Assembly (NCBI GenBank): GCA_963734625.1
Contig: CAVTHW010000002.1
Location: forward strand, 124,001 to 188,000
Direction of reading: 5' to 3'
Source: CAVTHW01 sp963734625
GTDB lineage: Bacteria > Acidobacteriota > Terriglobia > Bryobacterales > Bryobacteraceae
Length of the DNA: 64,000 nucleotides
Shown here: piece by piece, positions 1-8,469 of the stretch
How positions within the stretch are numbered: the stretch's first letter is position 1
Layout: the number at the start of each line of letters is the position of its first letter
Made by a program: the position numbers and the translations under genes
The notes under the pieces: generated by a model
What the model was told of the DNA's origin: nothing
Database searches by the model: none
The model's input: the letters and a program-made list of their open reading frames with translations, nothing else

Positions 1-695
1 GCAGCTCGAGCAAATCCTTGTGACGGTAAAGGGCGTTGTCGTCCAGGTTGATCTTGGCGTCAAGCGCGTAAACCTTACCGTCCTTGGCCAGGATGAAAGG
101 ATTGATCTCGGCGAGCGACGCATCGACGGCTTCATAGGCTTTGGCCAAGGCGATCATGGCCGCCGTGGCTCGCACCGATGCTCGCCGCCGGCAGGCCGAT
201 ACCGAACGCCAGCTTCCTGGCCTGGTAGGGGGTCAAGCCGAACCCGGGCTCAATGGGCTCCTTGAGGATCAATTCCGGGGTCTTGGCAGCGACCTCCTCG
301 ATTTCTACTCCGCCCGCTGAGGATGCCATGAAGACGGATTTGCCCAGGGCGCGGTCGAGCACTATACCGAGGTACAGTTCGCGCTCGATCGGGAGGGTTT
401 CCTCGATGAGCACGCGATGCACAATGCGGCCTTCGGGCCCGGTCTGGTGCGTGACCAGCTTCATGCCGAGCATCTTCTTGGCAAGTTCAACGGCCTCTGC
501 CATGTCCTTGGCGACTTTGACGCCGCCGCCCTTACCCCGGCCGCCCGCGTGAATCTGCGCCTTGACGACCACGCTCGGGCCGACCTTCTTGATGGTCACC
601 ATGGCGTCTTCGGGCGCATAGACGACTTCTCCCCGGGGCACGGGGACACCGAACTGCGCCAAGATGGCCTTGGCCTGATACTCATGAATTTTCAT
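1..695 (-). CDS. sucC: Succinyl-CoA ligase (ADP-forming) beta subunit, 3' end outside window, one frameshift
   Basis: Beta subunit of succinyl-CoA synthetase, which makes ATP or GTP from succinyl-CoA in the TCA cycle. The protein starts MKIHEYQAKAILAQFGVPVP, the classic ATP-grasp N-terminus, followed by VVKAQIHAGGRGKGGGVK. The reading frame breaks near base 171, where one extra base turns the expected IGAATAAMIALAKAYEAVDA into an early stop. Reading on in the corrected frame restores typical SucC sequence (AEINPFILAKDGKVYALDAK) to the window edge. The start at 695 gives the family N-terminus. The gene is divergent from trpD with about 49 bp between them. The break is a single-base insertion in a housekeeping gene, so a sequence error is more likely than a real mutation. 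Identification is near certain. Confidence 0.93.
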
Positions 696-744
696 GGGAA
701 AGCACCTGTGCGAAAATCAAGAACGACCGAAAAACCACTATAAC

Positions 745-1767
745 ATGCCGATTTCTCCTTTCCTCGAAGCCATCCTTTCGGGGCGCCATCTAACCGCCGT
801 CGAAGCCGAACAGGCCATGCTTTCCATCCTGAGCGGCGAGTGTACGACCGCGCGGATCGCGGCGTTCCTGGTCGCCATGCGCATGAAAGGAGAAACCGCC
901 GCGGAGTTGCTGGGGTTCGCCCGCGCCATGCGGGAAAAAGTGCAGCGGGTGGACGCCGGACCTGGCGCGGAGCCTCTGGTCGACACCTGCGGCACGGGTG
1001 GAGACGGTGCCGGAACGTTCAATATATCGACTGTGGTGGCGTTTGTGGCGGCGGGCGCCGGGCTGCGCGTGGCTAAGCACGGCAACCGCTCCATCTCCAG
1101 CCGCTGCGGCAGCGCGGACGTAATGGAGGCTCTGGGCGTGAAAGTGGCCCTTACCCCGGAGCAGATGGGCCGGAGCATCCGGGAAGTGGGCATCGGCTTC
1201 CTCTTCGCGCCGGCGGTCCATACGGCGATGAAGCACGCCCACCCGGCGCGCTTGGAGCTGAAGACGCGCACGGTGTTCAACCTTCTGGGGCCGCTGACCA
1301 ATCCGGCCGGGGCCACGGTCCAACTGGTTGGCGCCCCCAGCCCCGAGGCGGCGGCGCTCATAGCCGAGGCGCTGGCCGCGCTGGGCCTCGACCTGGGCTA
1401 CGTAGTCCACGGCTCCGATGGTTTGGACGAGATCACGACTACCGCGCCGACGCTGGCCTTCGAGGTTCATGCCGGCAAAGTGACCCGCTTGAACCTGTCG
1501 CCTGAAGATTTCGGAGTAGGCCTGGCGCGAACCGAAGATCTCAAAGGCGGCGATCGCGAAGCCAACCGCGGGATTGCTCTCTCGATCCTGGCTGGAGAGC
1601 CTGGCCCCCGGCGCGAGATCGTGCTGGTGAACTCCTCGGCCGTACTGGTAGCGGCGGGCAAGGCGCGCAATTTCCGGGAAGGAATGCTTCTCGCGGCCGC
1701 CTCCATCGACTCCGGAGCGGCGCTACGCAAGGTTCACGAACTGGTCCGCTTCACCCAGCAGTTCTAA
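745..1767 (+). CDS. trpD: Anthranilate phosphoribosyltransferase
   Basis: Second step of tryptophan synthesis: transfers phosphoribosyl from PRPP to anthranilate, in the cytoplasm. The 340-residue protein has the N-terminal helical domain and then the PRPP-binding glycine-rich motif DTCGTGGDGAGTFNIST (about residues 74-90) and KHGNRSISSRCGSADVMEALG. ELKTRTVFNLLGPLTNPA and the YVVHGSDGLDE stretch are also diagnostic. The start is placed at ATG 745 (MPISPFLEAILSG), because the open frame upstream runs into the divergent sucC leader. No other trp gene is nearby, so it looks detached from a trp operon. The length fits the family and no defect is seen. Confidence 0.97.
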   Translation: MPISPFLEAILSGRHLTAVEAEQAMLSILSGECTTARIAAFLVAMRMKGETAAELLGFARAMREKVQRVDAGPGAEPLVDTCGTGGDGAGTFNISTVVAFVAAGAGLRVAKHGNRSISSRCGSADVMEALGVKVALTPEQMGRSIREVGIGFLFAPAVHTAMKHAHPARLELKTRTVFNLLGPLTNPAGATVQLVGAPSPEAAALIAEALAALGLDLGYVVHGSDGLDEITTTAPTLAFEVHAGKVTRLNLSPEDFGVGLARTEDLKGGDREANRGIALSILAGEPGPRREIVLVNSSAVLVAAGKARNFREGMLLAAASIDSGAALRKVHELVRFTQQF

Positions 1768-1768
1768 A

Positions 1769-1792
1769 TGGGGACAGTACCAAATTACCCCA
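1769..1792. repeat. Short GGGGACAG-type palindromic remnant
   Basis: Directly after the trpD stop lies an imperfect inverted pair, GGGGACAGTACC then AATTACCCC. It resembles the GGGGACAG-bounded palindromic repeats often scattered in bacterial genomes. Only one copy is seen in this window, so this is a weak call. It could also act as the trpD 3' hairpin. Confidence 0.25.
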
Positions 1793-1886
1793 TTATTCAT
1801 TGCGGTCCTGGTAGGTGAAGAAGACAGCCGGCTTGCCCGGTTCACGCAGCAACTCGCTTGACTTTCCCCTTTTGTTCGCCAAGAAT

Positions 1887-1899
1887 GGAACAAGGTTCC
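1887..1899. promoter_or_regulatory. Candidate LexA operator: GGAAC-N3-GTTCC dyad over the lexA ribosome-binding site
   Basis: A perfect dyad, GGAACAAGGTTCC, ends two bases before the lexA start codon. The AAGG inside it (1892-1895) sits at the right distance from ATG 1902 to be the Shine-Dalgarno sequence. LexA proteins usually repress their own gene through a GAAC/GTTC-type dyad, so autoregulation at or just downstream of the promoter is plausible. The half-sites are seen; the binding is inferred. The 3-nt spacer is shorter than the 4-nt spacer of the Bacillus-type box. Confidence 0.45.
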
Positions 1900-1901
1900 C
1901 C

Positions 1902-2534
1902 ATGGCGCTGACGCGACGGCAGAAGCAGGTTCTGGATTTCATCGCTCAATTCATCGAGAAGAATGGATATAGCCCCAGCTACCAGGAGGTTGCGGAGGGT
2001 CTGGACCTGAACTCCCTGGCGACGGTCCACAAGCACATCGTGGCGTTGGAGACCAAGCTCTATCTGAAGCGCGGGTTCAACCAGAGCCGGTCGTTGGACC
2101 TCACCCCGAAGTACCACCAGGAGGAGCGCCGGCGGCGCGGCGCGGCGCCCGTGTCGCTGGAGGTGCCGCTGGCGGGACGCATCGCGGCGGGCGTGCCGGT
2201 CGAGGCGGTGGCCGGACGGGACACATTGAACCTCGCCGAGTTTCTGGGCGACGGCGACATCTACGCCCTCGAAGTGCGCGGCGAGTCCATGATCGAGGAC
2301 CACATCTGCAGCGGAGACGTGGTGCTGGTGGAGCGCTCGGCGCGCGTAAAGGACGGCGACATCGTGGTGGCGCTGGTGGAGGGCAAGGAGACCACCTTGA
2401 AGCGGTTCTATCGCGAGTCGGAGGAGACGGCGCGCTTGCAGCCGGCCAACGCCGCCATGCCTCCCATCCGCGTGCCCCTGCCGGACCTACAGATTCAGGG
2501 CCGCGTGCTGGCGGTGCTGCGGAAGTACTCGTAG
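1902..2534 (+). CDS. lexA: LexA repressor / self-cleaving SOS regulator
   Basis: Repressor of the DNA-damage (SOS) regulon that cleaves itself when RecA is activated. The 210-residue protein has an N-terminal winged helix (LTRRQKQVLDFIAQFIEKNG, then YSPSYQEVAEGLDLNSLATV). It has the Ala-Gly cleavage site in GRIAAGVPVEA (about residues 90-100), the catalytic serine in VRGESMIEDHICSGD and the catalytic lysine in ETTLKRFYRE. Start 1902 gives the standard LexA N-terminus; an in-frame GTG at 1815 would add an unrelated 29-residue leader. The gene faces topA and its stop codon lies inside a hairpin shared with topA. Regulation is probably autogenous through the dyad at 1887-1899. Confidence 0.96.
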   Translation: MALTRRQKQVLDFIAQFIEKNGYSPSYQEVAEGLDLNSLATVHKHIVALETKLYLKRGFNQSRSLDLTPKYHQEERRRRGAAPVSLEVPLAGRIAAGVPVEAVAGRDTLNLAEFLGDGDIYALEVRGESMIEDHICSGDVVLVERSARVKDGDIVVALVEGKETTLKRFYRESEETARLQPANAAMPPIRVPLPDLQIQGRVLAVLRKYS

Positions 2535-2559
2535 GGGCACGGCGACGCCGTGCCCCTAC
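2531..2559. terminator. Perfect 13-bp hairpin between convergent lexA and topA
   Basis: Arms 2531-2543 and 2547-2559 are perfectly complementary (GTAGGGGCACGGC and its complement) around a 3-nt loop. The lexA stop codon (2532-2534) lies in the left arm and the topA stop codon (2556-2558, minus strand) in the right arm, so the same structure ends both transcripts. There is no T-run on either side, so it may stabilise 3' ends or support factor-dependent termination instead of acting as a classic intrinsic terminator. The GGGGCACGGC arm resembles a common intergenic palindromic repeat. Confidence 0.6.
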
Positions 2560-4976
2560 GTCACGGGCTCCAACGCGCGCTTGTATTTGCACTCGGGGTT
2601 GGGGCACTGCGCCACCGCTCCCGCCTTCAGCCATTTCTCAACCAGGTAGGGACCGCCGCACTTCGGGCACTTCTCGGTGAGCGGCTTGGCCCAGGCGACG
2701 AAGTCACAGTCCGGGTAGCGGCTGCATCCGTAGAACGTCTTGCCGCGCTTGGAGCGGCGCTCGACGACCTCTCCTTCGCTGCACGTCGGGCATTTGACGC
2801 CGATGGTCTTGTGCTTGACGTACTTGCACTTCGGATAGTCGCCGCAGGCCGTGAACTCGCCGAAGCGGCCCGTCTTCAGGACCAGGTTGTGCCCGCACGT
2901 GGGGCACTTCTCATCCAGCGGGACGTCGGCCTTCTTCTGCTGGCCCCCAATGGGCTTGGTGGTATTGCAGTCCGGGTAGCCGCTGCAAGCGTAGAATTGC
3001 CCGAATCGCCCCTTCTTCAGGACCATCGGACGCCCGCAGTTTTGGCAGTACTCCTCGTCGCCCTGCTCGCTGAGGTCGGCGTTGTCGACGTCGGGCAGAT
3101 CGACCTTGAGCTCGCGCGTGTTGGTGCATTCCGGATAGCCGGTGCAGGCGATGAAGCTGCCGTGCCGCCCCCACTTGATGACCATGGGCTTGCCGCACTT
3201 GTCGCAGATCAAGTCGGTGGGCTTCTCCATCCGCTTGATGTTGGTCATCTGCTCCCCGGCCCGGCTGAGATCCACGCTGAACTTCTGGTAGAACTCGGAC
3301 AGGGCGTCGCGCCAGTTGAGCTTGCCCTCTTCGATCTCGTCGAGGGCCTCCTCCATGCGGGCCGTGTAAGTCACGTCGAAGATGTCATCGAAGCTCTCGA
3401 GCAGCAGGTCGGTGACCACCATCCCGAGCTCGGTGGGAGAAAAGCGGCCGCCTTCCTTGCGCACGTACTCGCGTTCCAGGATAGTGGAGAGAATGGAAGC
3501 GTAGGTTGAGGGCCGGCCCACTCCGTCCGCCTCCAGTTCCTTTACCAGGGTCGCCTCAGTGAAGCGCGGGGGAGGCTCGGTAAAGTGCTGCTCCGAGTCG
3601 AGGGAGCGATACTTCAGGCTCTCCCCTTCGGCCACCGCGGGCAGCCGGTGTTTCAGCTCCTCGTCCTCTTCGTCTTTCTGGTCCTTGCCTTCCTCGTAGA
3701 CCGCGAGAAAGCCGTCGAACTTAGGCACGCTGCCGGTCTCGCGGAGGGTGTAGGAAGCGCCGTCGTGGCCGGCGGCGGTGATGTCCACGATGGTCTGGTC
3801 AAAGACCGCCGGCATCATCTGGGAGGCGACAAAGCGCATCCAGATCAGCCGGTAGAGCTTCATCTCATCTTCGCTCAGGTACTTCTGGATGGATTCCGGC
3901 GTGCGCAGCGCCGAGGTCGGCCGGATGGCTTCGTGGGCGTCCTGCGCTCCCTTCTTGCCGCGGTAGACGTTGGGCGACGCGGGCAGGTAGGGGACCCCGT
4001 AACGCTCCCCGATGAGCTGCCGCACCTCCGTCAGCGCTTCTGCCGCCACGCGCGTCGAATCCGTGCGCATGTAGCTGATCAGGCCAACCGAGCCCTCTTC
4101 GCCCAGTTCGACGCCCTCGTAGAGCCTTTGGGCCAGCCCCATGGTTCGCTTCACGCTGAACCGCAGCTTGCGGCTGGCTTCCTGCTGGATGGTAGACGTG
4201 ATGAAGGGCGGCACGGGATGGCGCCTCTTTTCGCGCCTATCGACCGACTTCACCAGGTACTCGGCGCCAGTCAGCGCGGCTACCAGGGCCTGGGCCGACG
4301 CTTCGTCCGGAATTTCCAGGGCTTCATCGCTCTTCCGTATAAGCCGGGCTACCAGGACTGGCGGCTTCTTGGCCGCCAGGTGCGCGTCGACGGTCCAGTA
4401 TTCCCGCTTTTGGAAGGCGCGTATTTCGCGCTCACGCTCGACGATGACCCGCAGCGCGATGGTTTGTACGCGGCCCGCCGAGAGCCCCCGCCGCACCTTG
4501 TCCCACAACAGCGGGGAGATCTGATAGCCCACCAGCCGGTCCAGGACGCGGCGCGCCTGCTGGGCATCAACCAGGTTACGGTCCACCTGGCCGGGGTGCT
4601 CGAAGGCCCGCTGGATGGCGGTCTTGGTGATCTCGTTGAACATCACCCGGTATACCTTGGGGCCCTTGCCCTTCTTCCCCGCCAGTTCCTCCGCCAAATG
4701 CGCGCAGATGGCTTCGCCCTCGCGGTCCGGGTCAGCCGCCAGGTAGACGGATTCCGCGTCTTTGGACGCCTTCTTCAGCTCCTGAAGGAGTTTGGTCTTG
4801 CCTTCGATGACTTGGTAGGTCGGCTCAAAGCCGTGCTCTACGTCCACCGCGAGATCCTTCTTGGGGAGATCTTTGATATGGCCCAGGGAGGACTTGACCG
4901 TAAACCCGGCGCCTAGATACTTGCCGATCGTTTTGGCCTTCGCGGGGGACTCGACGATCACGAGTGATTTGCTCAT
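2556..4976 (-). CDS. topA: DNA topoisomerase I with five C-terminal zinc-finger motifs
   Basis: Type IA topoisomerase that relaxes negative supercoils behind RNA polymerase. The 806-residue protein begins with the Toprim domain (SLVIVESPAKAKTIGKYLG, AADPDREGEAICAHLAEEL). The active-site tyrosine is in ISYMRTDSTRVA at about residue 310. The C-terminal third has five Cys4 motifs of topoisomerase type, beginning CDKCGKPM, CQNCGRPM, CPTCGHNL, CPTCSEGE and CPKCGGPY, each ending in a C-x-x-YPxC-like pair except the last. Start 4976 (MSKSLVIVE) is chosen over the longer open frame because it matches the family. It lies 34 bp downstream of dprA on the same strand; dprA-topA is a common operon. Confidence 0.97.
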   Translation of the reverse strand: MSKSLVIVESPAKAKTIGKYLGAGFTVKSSLGHIKDLPKKDLAVDVEHGFEPTYQVIEGKTKLLQELKKASKDAESVYLAADPDREGEAICAHLAEELAGKKGKGPKVYRVMFNEITKTAIQRAFEHPGQVDRNLVDAQQARRVLDRLVGYQISPLLWDKVRRGLSAGRVQTIALRVIVEREREIRAFQKREYWTVDAHLAAKKPPVLVARLIRKSDEALEIPDEASAQALVAALTGAEYLVKSVDRREKRRHPVPPFITSTIQQEASRKLRFSVKRTMGLAQRLYEGVELGEEGSVGLISYMRTDSTRVAAEALTEVRQLIGERYGVPYLPASPNVYRGKKGAQDAHEAIRPTSALRTPESIQKYLSEDEMKLYRLIWMRFVASQMMPAVFDQTIVDITAAGHDGASYTLRETGSVPKFDGFLAVYEEGKDQKDEEDEELKHRLPAVAEGESLKYRSLDSEQHFTEPPPRFTEATLVKELEADGVGRPSTYASILSTILEREYVRKEGGRFSPTELGMVVTDLLLESFDDIFDVTYTARMEEALDEIEEGKLNWRDALSEFYQKFSVDLSRAGEQMTNIKRMEKPTDLICDKCGKPMVIKWGRHGSFIACTGYPECTNTRELKVDLPDVDNADLSEQGDEEYCQNCGRPMVLKKGRFGQFYACSGYPDCNTTKPIGGQQKKADVPLDEKCPTCGHNLVLKTGRFGEFTACGDYPKCKYVKHKTIGVKCPTCSEGEVVERRSKRGKTFYGCSRYPDCDFVAWAKPLTEKCPKCGGPYLVEKWLKAGAVAQCPNPECKYKRALEPVT

Positions 4977-5010
4977 ATGAATCCGAAGGGAACGGACCAC
5001 AGCGGGCCCG

Positions 5011-6180
5011 TCACCACACTTTCAAATAATTTCGGCCCGGCATCTGTTTCACCAGCCCGAGCATTTCCATCTCAAATAAAGCCGCAATGATCTCTGACGA
5101 TGAACTGTCCTCAACCTGCTCCAGTAGAACATCAATATGGGTAGCCGTGTCAAATTGGAGGCGTTCCAGCAACCGGCGTCCGACCTCGGCCGCAGGCCCC
5201 AGAGGAAGGGTCGCCTGGCGGGGATCTTTGCCGTCCACCGGCTGCTCTTCAAGCAGCCGTTCGCGCCCCTGGTCGATCAGCCGGCGCTTGTCCTCCGGAG
5301 GCAGTTCAGCCACCACGTCGTTCCATTCCTGCACCAGCTTGGCCCCCTGCTTTATCAGCAGATTCGGACCCCAACTCATCTTGGAAGTGATATTGCCGGG
5401 AACGGCGAACACTTCCCTCCCTTGATCCAGCGCCAGCCGCGCCGTAATCGCCGACCCGCTGTACTGCGCCCCCTCGACAATCACCACTCCCGAGCCCATG
5501 CCGCTTATGATGCGATTGCGAATTGGGAAGTTCTGGGGATAGGCGGGCGCCCCCATCGGGAATTCCGACACGATCAGGCCCTTCTCGGACAGCTCCGCCG
5601 CCAGCTTCCGGTTTTCCGAAGGATACAACACATCCACGCCGCAGCCCAGCACCGCCACGGTGTTTCCGCCCGCGGAGAGCGCGCCCTTGTGGGCTGCCGT
5701 ATCGATACCGCGCGCCATTCCACTCACGATAGTCAATCCCGCCCTTGCCAGATCCGCCGCCAGCCGTTCGGCAACCGCCGCGCCGTAAGACGTCGGCCGC
5801 CGCGTTCCGACCATTCCGAGCATCAGCGAACCAAGCAGTTCGATACGGCCCCTGGCGAACAGCACCACCGGCGGATCGAAGATCTCGCGCAGCTTGGGTG
5901 GATAGCGCGGATCGGAGATGGCGACCAGGGTGGTCGCGGTCTCCAGCATCTTCTGCTGCTGGATGGCGGCATCCTCGAACGAACAGCCGCTCTCGATGCT
6001 TTGCGCCACGCCCCCTGGTATTCCCGCCGCCTCCAGTTCCTGACGTGAAGACCGGAACACCGCCGGCGCCGTCCGAAACCGCTCTATCAGTTGCCCCGAT
6101 TTCCGGGTGCCAAGGCCCGGGACCAACCTCAAGGCCAGCCAGTGAAGTTCCTCTTCTTGACTTAGGATTGGAGCCAGCAT
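5011..6180 (-). CDS. dprA: DNA-processing protein DprA (Smf)
   Basis: DprA loads RecA on incoming single-stranded DNA during natural transformation. The 389-residue protein has a helical N-terminal domain (LHWLALRLVPGLGTRKSGQL) followed by the Rossmann-like core: GMVGTRRPTSYGAAVAERLA, IVSGMARGIDTAAHKGAL, AVLGCGVDVLYPSENRKL, NFPIRNRIISGMGSGVVIVE and FAVPGNITSKMSWGPNLLI. A C-terminal winged-helix-like part (about residues 320-389) is present. The start MLAPILSQEEELHWL (6180) is preferred to an open frame 13 codons longer. It probably forms an operon with topA downstream. No competence pilus genes are in the window. Confidence 0.96.
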   Translation of the reverse strand: MLAPILSQEEELHWLALRLVPGLGTRKSGQLIERFRTAPAVFRSSRQELEAAGIPGGVAQSIESGCSFEDAAIQQQKMLETATTLVAISDPRYPPKLREIFDPPVVLFARGRIELLGSLMLGMVGTRRPTSYGAAVAERLAADLARAGLTIVSGMARGIDTAAHKGALSAGGNTVAVLGCGVDVLYPSENRKLAAELSEKGLIVSEFPMGAPAYPQNFPIRNRIISGMGSGVVIVEGAQYSGSAITARLALDQGREVFAVPGNITSKMSWGPNLLIKQGAKLVQEWNDVVAELPPEDKRRLIDQGRERLLEEQPVDGKDPRQATLPLGPAAEVGRRLLERLQFDTATHIDVLLEQVEDSSSSEIIAALFEMEMLGLVKQMPGRNYLKVW

Positions 6181-6261
6181 GAATCCGTCAGGGCCCGGTG
6201 CGCCGCAACCCCTAGACAACGTTGTAGTTTCAGACGGCCAAGATTCTCAGATAATTTCGGG

Positions 6262-7506
6262 CTATCCGCCAACCGTCATGTTCGATACGATGGAGGCGGC
6301 GAACTCGCTGGTCTTCAACTTGACCGCGCCTTCCATGAGGCGGTGCAAGTCGTAGGTCACGCGTTTCTGGCGGATCGTTTCGGTGATGCCCGCCTCAATC
6401 AGCGCGGACACCTCTTTCCAGCCCATGTACTCGAACATCATGCAGCCGGAAAGGATCAGGCTGGACGGATTGATTACGTCCTTGCCGGCGTACTTGGGCG
6501 CCGTCCCGTGGGTCGCCTCGAAGATCCCCTGCTCGTCGCCGATATTGGCGCCCGGCGCCATGCCCAGGCCGCCGACCTGCGCGGCGCAAGCGTCGGAAAG
6601 GTAGTCGCCGTTCAGGTTGGGCGTGGCCAGGACATCGTACTCGTCAGGCCGCAAAAGCACCTGCTGGAAGATCGAGTCGGCGATGCGGTCCTTAACCAGC
6701 ACCTTTCCCTCCGGCGGGTTGGAGCCGGCCTCGGCTTCCGTCACGCACTGGTCCGCGAACTCCTCCTTCACCACCTCGTAGCCCCAGTCGCGAAACGCCC
6801 CTTCGGTGTACTTCATAATGTTGCCTTTGTGAACTAACGTCACGCTGCGGCGCTTGTTCGCGATTGCGTACTGGAGGGCGCGGCGGATCAGGCGCTTGCT
6901 GCCGGTGACGCTCATGGGCTTGATGCCAATACCGGAATCGGCGCGGATGTTCGTTTTCATCTCCCCGTTCAGGAAGTCGATGAGCTTTTTCGCCTCCGGG
7001 CTCCCCTGCTTCCATTCGATTCCAGCGTAAACGTCCTCGGTGTTCTCGCGAAAGATCACCACATTCAGCAACTCGGGCCGCTTCATAGGTGACGGCACAC
7101 CTGGATAGTAGCGGACGGGGCGCATACAGACGTAGAGCGTCAGCAACTGGCGCAGAGCCACGTTCAGGCTGCGCATGCCGCCGCCGATCGGGGTGGTCAG
7201 CGGCCCCTTGATGGCGACGTGATAGCGCTGGATCGCGTCCAGGGTGTCCTTCGGCAGCCAGTCATTCGTCTGCTGGAATGCCTTCTCGCCCGCCAGAACC
7301 TCAAACCAGGCCACGTGGCGTTTTCCGCCATAGGCGCGCTTGACGGCCGCATCGAACACGATCCGGGAGGCCCGCCAGATGTCCGGACCTGTCCCATCGC
7401 CCTCGATGAAGGGAATAATCGGGTTGTCGGGGACGATGAGTTTTCCGCCGCGAAATTCAATGGGGCTCCCATCCGCGGGGACGGGGATACGATTATATGA
7501 ATCCAT
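6262..7506 (-). CDS. icd: Isocitrate dehydrogenase (NADP-dependent)
   Basis: Oxidatively decarboxylates isocitrate to 2-oxoglutarate in the TCA cycle. The 414-residue length matches the bacterial NADP-type enzyme. Visible motifs are IPFIEGDGTGPDIWRASR, the substrate loop GGGMRSLNVALRQ with its serine, FRENTEDVYAGIEW and LNGDYLSDACAAQVGGLGMA. In the family that serine is the one phosphorylated by IDH kinase where such a kinase exists. The open frame extends about 257 codons further upstream, but that part is the antisense of the neighbouring permease; MDSYNRIPVPADG at 7506 is the proper start. It lies 74 bp downstream of the permease gene on the same strand. Confidence 0.96.
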   Translation of the reverse strand: MDSYNRIPVPADGSPIEFRGGKLIVPDNPIIPFIEGDGTGPDIWRASRIVFDAAVKRAYGGKRHVAWFEVLAGEKAFQQTNDWLPKDTLDAIQRYHVAIKGPLTTPIGGGMRSLNVALRQLLTLYVCMRPVRYYPGVPSPMKRPELLNVVIFRENTEDVYAGIEWKQGSPEAKKLIDFLNGEMKTNIRADSGIGIKPMSVTGSKRLIRRALQYAIANKRRSVTLVHKGNIMKYTEGAFRDWGYEVVKEEFADQCVTEAEAGSNPPEGKVLVKDRIADSIFQQVLLRPDEYDVLATPNLNGDYLSDACAAQVGGLGMAPGANIGDEQGIFEATHGTAPKYAGKDVINPSSLILSGCMMFEYMGWKEVSALIEAGITETIRQKRVTYDLHRLMEGAVKLKTSEFAASIVSNMTVGG

Positions 7507-7580
7507 TATTCTTCCAGCTCCTCTGCTGCACTTGGACCCACTATAACAATTCGTCCCACTCCCGGCAATTGAACGGGCTT

Positions 7581-8387
7581 CTACAGCACGTCGGCGAAGC
7601 CCCGCTTCAGTTGGCGGAAAAACAGACCGCCGGCGATGAAAATCACCGTTGAGCAGGCCGCCAGAATCGCCAACTCCTGCCAGTCGGGCGGACGGGAGGA
7701 CAGCAGCCGCTCGCGGTAGGCGCGGACCAGATACGCCATCGGGTTGGAGGCGATCAGGAAGTGGAACTGCGGCGGGTAGGCCGACTCGGCGATAAAGATT
7801 GGAGTGGTCCAGAACCATAAAGTCATTACCACGCTGAGCGCCTGCGTGGTGTCCCGCAGGTAGACCTGAAGGGCGGCGACGATCCAGCCGATTCCCACGG
7901 CCAGCAATCCGGTCAAGATCGCGTAAACCGGCAGCATAACCAGCATAATACTGATATGGTTCAGCCAAATAGCGACTGCGGCTACCGCCAGCGCCACGCC
8001 GATCAAGTGGTGAATCAGGGATGAGAGGAAGATGGACAGCGGCACGACTTCGGAGGGGAAAACGGTCTTCGTAATCAGGCCGGAATTTTCCACGATCGAG
8101 GTCGATGACCTCTGCACCGTATCTTGAAACAGCAGCCAGGGCAGGAATCCGCAAAAGAGGAAGAGCGAGTAGTTCTGCGTGACCTCGCCCGCTTTCAGCG
8201 GGATCTTCAAACAGATCTGGAAGACGAAGGTCCAGCTCAGAAGCAGGACCAGAGGATGGATCACTCCCCATAGCCATCCGGCCACGGAGCCCACAAACCG
8301 TGTTTCAAAATCGCGCCGCACCATCTGGAACAGCAAGGCGCGCCGGTCGACGAGGTTCTGGAGAAAGAGACTGCCTGGCAAACGCAT
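7581..8387 (-). CDS. ABC-2 type polysaccharide/lipid-glycan export permease
   Basis: Inner-membrane permease of the Wzm/TagG/KpsM family, which works with a separate ATPase to export O-antigen, teichoic or capsular glycans. About 268 residues with the family's amphipathic N-terminus (ALLFQMVRRDFETRFVGS), then six hydrophobic segments (for example PLVLLLSWTFVFQICL and ISIMLVMLPVYAILTGLLAV). The periplasmic motif QVYLRDTTQALSVVMTLWFW, then TTPIFIAESAYP, is typical. Start 8387 (MRLPGSLFLQNL) is a choice; an in-frame ATG at 8438 would add 17 residues. The usual partner ATPase is absent here, the next gene being icd. The gene is divergent from the PP2C gene. Confidence 0.85.
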   Translation of the reverse strand: MRLPGSLFLQNLVDRRALLFQMVRRDFETRFVGSVAGWLWGVIHPLVLLLSWTFVFQICLKIPLKAGEVTQNYSLFLFCGFLPWLLFQDTVQRSSTSIVENSGLITKTVFPSEVVPLSIFLSSLIHHLIGVALAVAAVAIWLNHISIMLVMLPVYAILTGLLAVGIGWIVAALQVYLRDTTQALSVVMTLWFWTTPIFIAESAYPPQFHFLIASNPMAYLVRAYRERLLSSRPPDWQELAILAACSTVIFIAGGLFFRQLKRGFADVL

Positions 8388-8469
8388 TTGGCTTCGCGTC
8401 GCCCGCCCGGTTCGATCGATGCGGCGCGACCCGATCATGCTAACACAGCGCCGATGAGAGAGAATAGCG

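Noticed and set aside
2550..4916. Long plus-strand open frames opposite topA (also opposite ppdK and glyS).
   Set aside because: Shadows of strongly coding GC-rich genes; no family similarity.
7507..8277. N-terminal extension of icd by 257 codons.
   Set aside because: It is antisense to the permease in frame and lacks isocitrate dehydrogenase similarity.
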